Assembly (NCBI GenBank): GCA_020829485.1
Contig: JAIVFU010000231.1
Location: 1-7,205, forward strand
DNA from: Nostoc sp. CHAB 5834
Lineage (GTDB): Bacteria > Cyanobacteriota > Cyanobacteriia > Cyanobacteriales > Nostocaceae
Length of the DNA: 7,205 nt
Reading direction: 5' to 3'
Part shown: positions 5,073 to 7,205 of the stretch, one piece after another
Layout of the letters: the number at the start of each line of letters is the position of its first letter
Numbering within the stretch: the stretch's first letter is position 1
Made by a program: the position numbers and the translations under genes
The notes under the pieces: generated by a model
Seen by the model: the letters and a program-made list of their open reading frames with translations, nothing else
What the model was told of the DNA's origin: nothing
Databases searched by the model: none

Positions 5073-5420
5073 ATGATGAAAGGAGATATTAATTTTTGTA
5101 AAGCTCTTGATTCTACTATGAATTCTTACGGAATTACTAATGTATGGCTAAGTAGACACGCCAGGATCAGCGATCAGGCTCTTTCAAACTTTCGCAACAG
5201 TAAATCTGGCTTGAATAGTGCAAATTTGGAGCGGATCATATCTGCACTCCCTGTTAACGCTCAAGAATTCTTTTTTCAGCAGTTATACCCTATTAATAAA
5301 GATTTGCGATCGCTTATCCTGAAAGCGTCTGATGATGAAAAAGCCGAGGTTTTGCGTTTAATTGCTGCATCTTTGTCCTCTGGGGTTGTGGCGGATCGCT
5401 CTGAGCCGATGCCAGTATGA
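5073..5420 (+). CDS. XRE/phage-repressor-like helix-turn-helix protein
   Basis: 115 aa. Residues ~10-60 form an XRE-type fold: YGITNVWLSRHARISDQALSNFRNSKSGLNSANLERII split across four to five helices, with SDQALSNFRN as the probable recognition helix. The tail from ~82 (ILKASDDEKAEVLRLIAASL) is an amphipathic helix whose D-E-K-A-E-V-L-R-L-I pattern recalls D-E-R-A-K-L-L-K-H-L-L in the next protein. The start is one of two consecutive ATGs (5073 or 5076). Oddly, the only good Shine-Dalgarno, AAAGGAG (5079-5085), lies just after them and serves no later start in frame. It likely regulates itself and the neighbouring operon; that is inference. The next gene follows after 36 nt, probably in the same transcript. 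Confidence 0.82.
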   Translation: MMKGDINFCKALDSTMNSYGITNVWLSRHARISDQALSNFRNSKSGLNSANLERIISALPVNAQEFFFQQLYPINKDLRSLILKASDDEKAEVLRLIAASLSSGVVADRSEPMPV

Positions 5421-5456
5421 AAGGTTGCATCTGCTAAAAAGAGATACTAACAATAT

Positions 5457-5693
5457 ATGACCGACACAACAGATATAAGGCTAGAGGGGCTAATGGAAGA
5501 ATGCGACCGTTTGAATGCTGATGAAAGAGCAAAACTATTAAAGCATCTTCTAGGCGATGCTGGAATTAACGTTACTGTTGGCAGCAGTCAATTTAATGCT
5601 GATACCCTTTATCAGATAAATATTGCAACTCCCGATCAGATGGCGGGGATATTGAAGGCGATCGCTGATAAAATTTCCTCTAAGAAAGTGTAG
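5457..5693 (+). CDS. Small acidic hypothetical protein, co-transcribed with the XRE gene
   Basis: 78 aa from ATG 5457; only a weak AAGAGA lies some 14 nt upstream. Residues 8-33 (LEGLMEECDRLNADERAKLL) form an amphipathic helix. A short beta-like stretch follows (VTVGSSQFNADTLYQINI), then a second helix (TPDQMAGILKAIADKISSKK). I do not recognise the family. The pairing with an XRE regulator, the small size and the helix similarity to the regulator's tail suggest that the two proteins might interact. A HIP1 site encodes the A-I-A-D stretch, and the recurring TCCTCTAAGAA motif forms its last codons. Confidence 0.65.
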   Translation: MTDTTDIRLEGLMEECDRLNADERAKLLKHLLGDAGINVTVGSSQFNADTLYQINIATPDQMAGILKAIADKISSKKV

Positions 5694-5712
5694 AAGATTT
5701 TTAGAAAATCCA

Positions 5713-5741
5713 GAGCGATCGCTTCTCAACGAGCGATCGCT
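5713..5741. repeat. Paired 11-bp direct repeat GAGCGATCGCT around HIP1
   Basis: GAGCGATCGCT occurs at 5713-5723 and 5731-5741, 18 bp apart, in the gap between convergent genes. Each contains the 10-bp palindrome AGCGATCGCT. It is the closest spacing of two HIP1 sites in the window. Confidence 0.8.
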
Positions 5742-5771
5742 AAAAAAATTCCCTCTAATGATTCTTAGAGG
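5742..5771 (-). terminator. Intrinsic terminator of the 114-aa gene
   Basis: The stem CCTCTAA (5752-5758) pairs with TTAGAGG (5765-5771) around a 6-nt loop. On the - strand it is followed by GAA and seven Ts (5748-5742). It begins 3 nt past the stop at 5774. The + strand side lacks a T-tract, so it acts for the - gene. Confidence 0.75.
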
Positions 5772-5773
5772 AT

Positions 5774-6118
5774 TCAGTAAACATATTTAGGTTTTATTGT
5801 CTCTAGTTTTTGAAGCTGCTCTGAAAGAACTGCTATTTTATTTTGATGAAGATCAATTTCAGACTGAATTTTGCTTTGTAATTCTTTCTCACTTAATGGG
5901 ATAATTTCATTTTCTCCAAGGATCAACAAACAATCAGAATCTTGTCCCTGCATAACATAGTAAGCCCAAGGCTCGTTACCAAAATCTAAAGCTATTTCAC
6001 TGTTTTCCGGTAAGCGACGGATAGCAAGAATTTCACCTTGTTTAACTAATTGTCCTAAGTAATATTTTGGTAATGGCCAATTATTTTTGATGCGTACTGA
6101 TAAAATTCTTTCTGACAT
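5774..6118 (-). CDS. Hypothetical protein with a beta-rich N-terminus and C-terminal coiled coil
   Basis: 114 aa from ATG 6118, chosen because GAGG lies 8 nt upstream; an in-frame TTG at 6148 has no such support. Residues ~18-58 (YYLGQLVKQGEILAIRRL, IALDFGNEPWAYYVM) look like a compact SH3-like or beta-barrel fold. A linker (LILGENEIIPLSEKEL) leads to a heptad-like helix at ~76-108 (IQSEIDLHQNKIAVLSEQL). It ends K-Y-V-Y. No family is recognised. It sits behind a terminator-like hairpin (6147-6170), so it needs read-through or its own unseen promoter. It may be an adaptor or a small regulator; the sequence does not decide. Confidence 0.72.
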   Translation of the reverse strand: MSERILSVRIKNNWPLPKYYLGQLVKQGEILAIRRLPENSEIALDFGNEPWAYYVMQGQDSDCLLILGENEIIPLSEKELQSKIQSEIDLHQNKIAVLSEQLQKLETIKPKYVY

Positions 6119-6146
6119 TTTATTACCTCTATTTTTCACGACAAAC

Positions 6147-6170
6147 AAAAAAAGCGTTAGATAACGCTTT
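6147..6170 (-). terminator. Intrinsic terminator/attenuator after the 97-aa gene
   Basis: AAAGCGTTA (6151-6159) and TAACGCTTT (6162-6170) pair; allowing a 4-nt loop leaves an 8-bp stem. On the - strand the stem runs into a continuous T-tract (6153-6147). It lies 19 nt past the stop at 6189 and directly before the leader of the next gene, so it may only partly terminate. Confidence 0.75.
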
Positions 6171-6188
6171 AGTAATGAAGATTATGTT

Positions 6189-6482
6189 TTACGCTGCAAC
6201 GATGGCGCTGATTGCTTGTGCATCAGTTAACCATGATGCGCGTTGTGTGGTAAAGCATGGCTGAGAAATCCATAAGCCATCAAGGGTTTGATAAAAAGTT
6301 CCAAGGAGGTTAATGCCTTTTTCTCCACCCCAGACACGGTATAGCTTGCCGAATACATCATCAGTGGAATCAATTTCGTAAACTGCTGCTTCGTTTGATT
6401 GCTCTGCAAGACAGATAGCTAATTCAAGTTGAGCGATCGCTTGATTGTCTAAAACAGTTTGAGGCATAATGAAAATCTTCAT
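6189..6482 (-). CDS. Small hypothetical protein under a strong divergent promoter
   Basis: 97 aa from ATG 6482; a second in-frame ATG at 6467 would give 92 aa starting MPQTVLDNQ. Neither has a visible Shine-Dalgarno. Residues ~7-30 are helical (IAQLELAICLAEQSN). Residues 33-75 are a strand-rich segment (AVYEIDS, GKLYRVWGG, LLGTFYQTLDGLWISQP), and the end is a short Ala-rich helix (AQAISAIVAA). I do not recognise the family. It shares a symmetric promoter with the XRE gene at 6639, so that regulator probably controls it. The near-consensus promoter suggests high expression when derepressed. Confidence 0.7.
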   Translation of the reverse strand: MKIFIMPQTVLDNQAIAQLELAICLAEQSNEAAVYEIDSTDDVFGKLYRVWGGEKGINLLGTFYQTLDGLWISQPCFTTQRASWLTDAQAISAIVAA

Positions 6483-6495
6483 ATTTATTGTGGAT

Positions 6496-6535
6496 AGAGA
6501 AGCGCTTCAGTTTGCGAGACGGTAGCGTTTTCTCT
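6496..6535 (-). other. Stem-loop at the expected 5' end of the 97-aa gene's mRNA
   Basis: AGAGAAGCGCT (6496-6506) pairs almost fully with AGCGTTTTCTCT (6524-6535), with one extra base. The predicted start site of the - promoter falls near 6537, so the transcript would begin with this hairpin. It may stabilise the message or control translation of a gene lacking a Shine-Dalgarno. Confidence 0.5.
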
Positions 6536-6543
6536 GTTTCCTT

Positions 6544-6572
6544 AGTATAAACTCTCAATTGATACTTGTCAA
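6544..6572 (-). promoter_or_regulatory. Near-perfect sigma70 promoter for the 97-aa gene
   Basis: On the - strand, TTGACA (6572-6567), a 17-nt spacer and TATACT (6549-6544). The hexamer match and spacing are close to consensus. Its -35 box overlaps that of the + promoter. Confidence 0.8.
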
Positions 6573-6594
6573 TTCACAGTTGAGAGTTTATACT
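6566..6594 (+). promoter_or_regulatory. Sigma70 promoter for the XRE/GIY-YIG pair
   Basis: TTGTCA (6566-6571), a 17-nt spacer and TATACT (6589-6594). It predicts a start near 6601 and a leader of about 38 nt before ATG 6639. It is the mirror image of the - promoter. Confidence 0.78.
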
Positions 6595-6638
6595 AAATAC
6601 AAGAAATCAATCCATAATTGAGAATTGAGGTTTATAGG

Positions 6639-6881
6639 ATGACTGTCTTAATGAAGGTCAGAAAGATTGTGGAACGAGAGTTTCCAGGCTTAGGAACACG
6701 AATTAAGAGGGCAAGAGAGGCAGACTCTCGCTCTCTAATTCAACTTTGTGCCGAAATTGATATGACTCCCGCTAATTGGTACAAAATTGAAAATGAAGAG
6801 ACTAAGGTTTTACCGCTTGAAACCTTACGAAAAATTGAAGGTGTTTTAATAGTCAATTTAGAGGTAAATCTTGATGATTAA
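6639..6881 (+). CDS. Small XRE-family regulator
   Basis: 80 aa from ATG 6639, chosen because GAGG (6627-6630) lies 8 nt upstream; a TTG at 6618 would add seven residues but has no ribosome site. Residues 21-70 (RIKRAREADSRSLIQLCAEI, MTPANWYKIENEE, LPLETLRKIEGVL) form a canonical XRE fold, with M-T-P-A-N-W-Y-K-I-E as the recognition helix. Its length fits an antitoxin, a phage repressor or a restriction-modification controller protein. It overlaps the GIY-YIG gene by 8 nt, so the two are translated together. It probably represses its own divergent promoter region through the 17-bp inverted repeat; this is inference from position and symmetry. Confidence 0.87.
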   Translation: MTVLMKVRKIVEREFPGLGTRIKRAREADSRSLIQLCAEIDMTPANWYKIENEETKVLPLETLRKIEGVLIVNLEVNLDD

Positions 6882-7113
6882 TCCTCAAACTGTTAACCCT
6901 TTAGCCCTACCTTCAATACTTCTAGAACAGCGAAAGCAATTACCTGAATGTACAGCTATATATTTTGCTATTGATGTAAATGACAAAATTCAGTATATAG
7001 GTAAAAGTAACAATCTTAGAAATCGTTGGAAAAACCATCACAGAGAAAAACTTTTAGGATCAATAGGTAAAATTCGACTAAGTAAGTCGGCAGGAAAAAT
7101 CATAACTATGTAA
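6874..7113 (+). CDS. GIY-YIG nuclease domain protein, apparently truncated
   Basis: 79 aa from ATG 6874, with GAGG 9 nt upstream inside the end of the XRE gene. Residues 28-30 (A-I-Y) and 41-43 (Y-I-G) are the paired signature, followed by K-S-N-N-L-R-N-R-W-K-N-H-H (44-56), which includes the conserved Arg and His. After G-K-I-R-L the expected continuation with the metal-binding Glu is missing; the protein ends S-K-S-A-G-K-I-I-T-M. The family is usually about 90-120 residues, so this copy has probably lost its catalytic Glu. No other frame restores it. The break lies near 7078-7080. The product may be inactive or DNA-binding only. Coupling to XRE suggests a regulated nuclease unit that has decayed. 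Confidence 0.78.
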   Translation: MINPQTVNPLALPSILLEQRKQLPECTAIYFAIDVNDKIQYIGKSNNLRNRWKNHHREKLLGSIGKIRLSKSAGKIITM

Positions 7114-7120
7114 CGAAAAG

Positions 7121-7204
7121 TTAACCAGAACTGTTAGAGCTAAATTTAATACGTTGTATACTGTAGTTTCCTTTTTCCCCTCTAGCTTGAATACCACCAA
7201 TCAC
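7121..7204 (-). CDS. Possible 3' end of an unidentified gene (5' end outside window)
   Basis: On the - strand a frame runs open from the window edge for 27 codons (ending I-Q-R-I-K-F-S-S-N-S-S-G) to TAA at 7123-7121. The frame is short and could be chance, but the composition is protein-like and it would converge on the GIY-YIG gene. No family is recognised. Confidence 0.3.
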   Translation of the reverse strand: MIGGIQARGEKGNYSIQRIKFSSNSSG

Positions 7205-7205
7205 G

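Larger units (their letters stand above)
1284..6440. repeat. HIP1 octamers (GCGATCGC), about 15 copies
   Basis: Copies start near 1284, 1419, 1746, 1969, 2209, 2706, 3030, 4082, 4555, 4645, 5306, 5658, 5715, 5733 and 6433. This density is a cyanobacterial signature. In coding regions the octamer often encodes A-I-A or R-S/D-R. None lie before 1284 or after 6440, which matches the disrupted and possibly imported ends of the window. Confidence 0.9.
6542..6596. promoter_or_regulatory. Perfect 17-bp inverted repeat (probable paired operators)
   Basis: TTAGTATAAACTCTCAA (6542-6558) is the exact reverse complement of 6580-6596, with 21 bp between. Each arm covers a -10 box and part of the spacer of one promoter. 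A regulator bound to both arms would block both promoters. The adjacent XRE gene product is the natural candidate. Confidence 0.8.

Noticed and set aside
6227..6409. Second - strand frame within the 97-aa gene
   Set aside because: It is a shadow frame without a ribosome site. The 97-aa frame has a promoter, a terminator and a HIP1-encoded A-I-A-Q.
6639..7113. Restriction-modification controller plus endonuclease paired with the methyltransferase
   Set aside because: The GIY-YIG gene is truncated and lies about 4 kb away on the opposite strand under separate control. A functional pairing with the nested methyltransferase cannot be supported.

Overview
The window looks like an accessory region of a cyanobacterial genome, probably a filamentous Nostoc/Anabaena-type organism. 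The octamer GCGATCGC (HIP1) occurs about 15 times between 1284 and 6440, where about 0.1 would be expected by chance in the whole window. G-rich GGGGAGCAGGGG-type repeats and protein families I associate with Nostocales point the same way. HIP1 is absent from 1-1283 and from 6441 onward. I see no rRNA, tRNA or CRISPR array.

Left part (1-1175, + strand): the 3' end of an ankyrin-repeat gene, then the wreck of a cyanobacterial gene (429-1175). A 218-bp MITE-like element with G-rich terminal inverted repeats and a short target duplication interrupts it. The wreck also carries a separate nonsense codon.

Centre (4754 down to 1202, - strand): a tightly overlapping operon. In order it encodes a winged-helix/PD-(D/E)XK nuclease-like protein, a second helix-turn-helix protein, a double-CxxC protein, and a 573-residue protein with KOW/SH3-like segments, a zinc ribbon and a C-terminal basic domain. 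A complete C5-cytosine DNA methyltransferase gene (265 aa) lies wholly inside the 573-codon gene, on the same strand in another frame, with its own strong Shine-Dalgarno sequence. Both frames look like real protein. This dual-coding arrangement is the main discovery of the window. The gene set suggests a mobile or phage/plasmid-derived replication-and-methylation module.

Right part (4755-7205): a divergent intergenic region with stem-loops, then a + strand pair (XRE-like regulator and a small acidic protein). Convergent to it are two small - strand genes, each followed by an intrinsic terminator. Next is a highly symmetric divergent promoter in which two sigma70-type promoters overlap at their -35 boxes and a perfect 17-bp inverted repeat covers both -10 boxes. 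From it run a - strand small gene and a + strand XRE regulator coupled to a truncated GIY-YIG nuclease gene. The window ends in what may be the 3' end of another - strand gene.

Protein family names come from motifs read by eye. No database search was possible.
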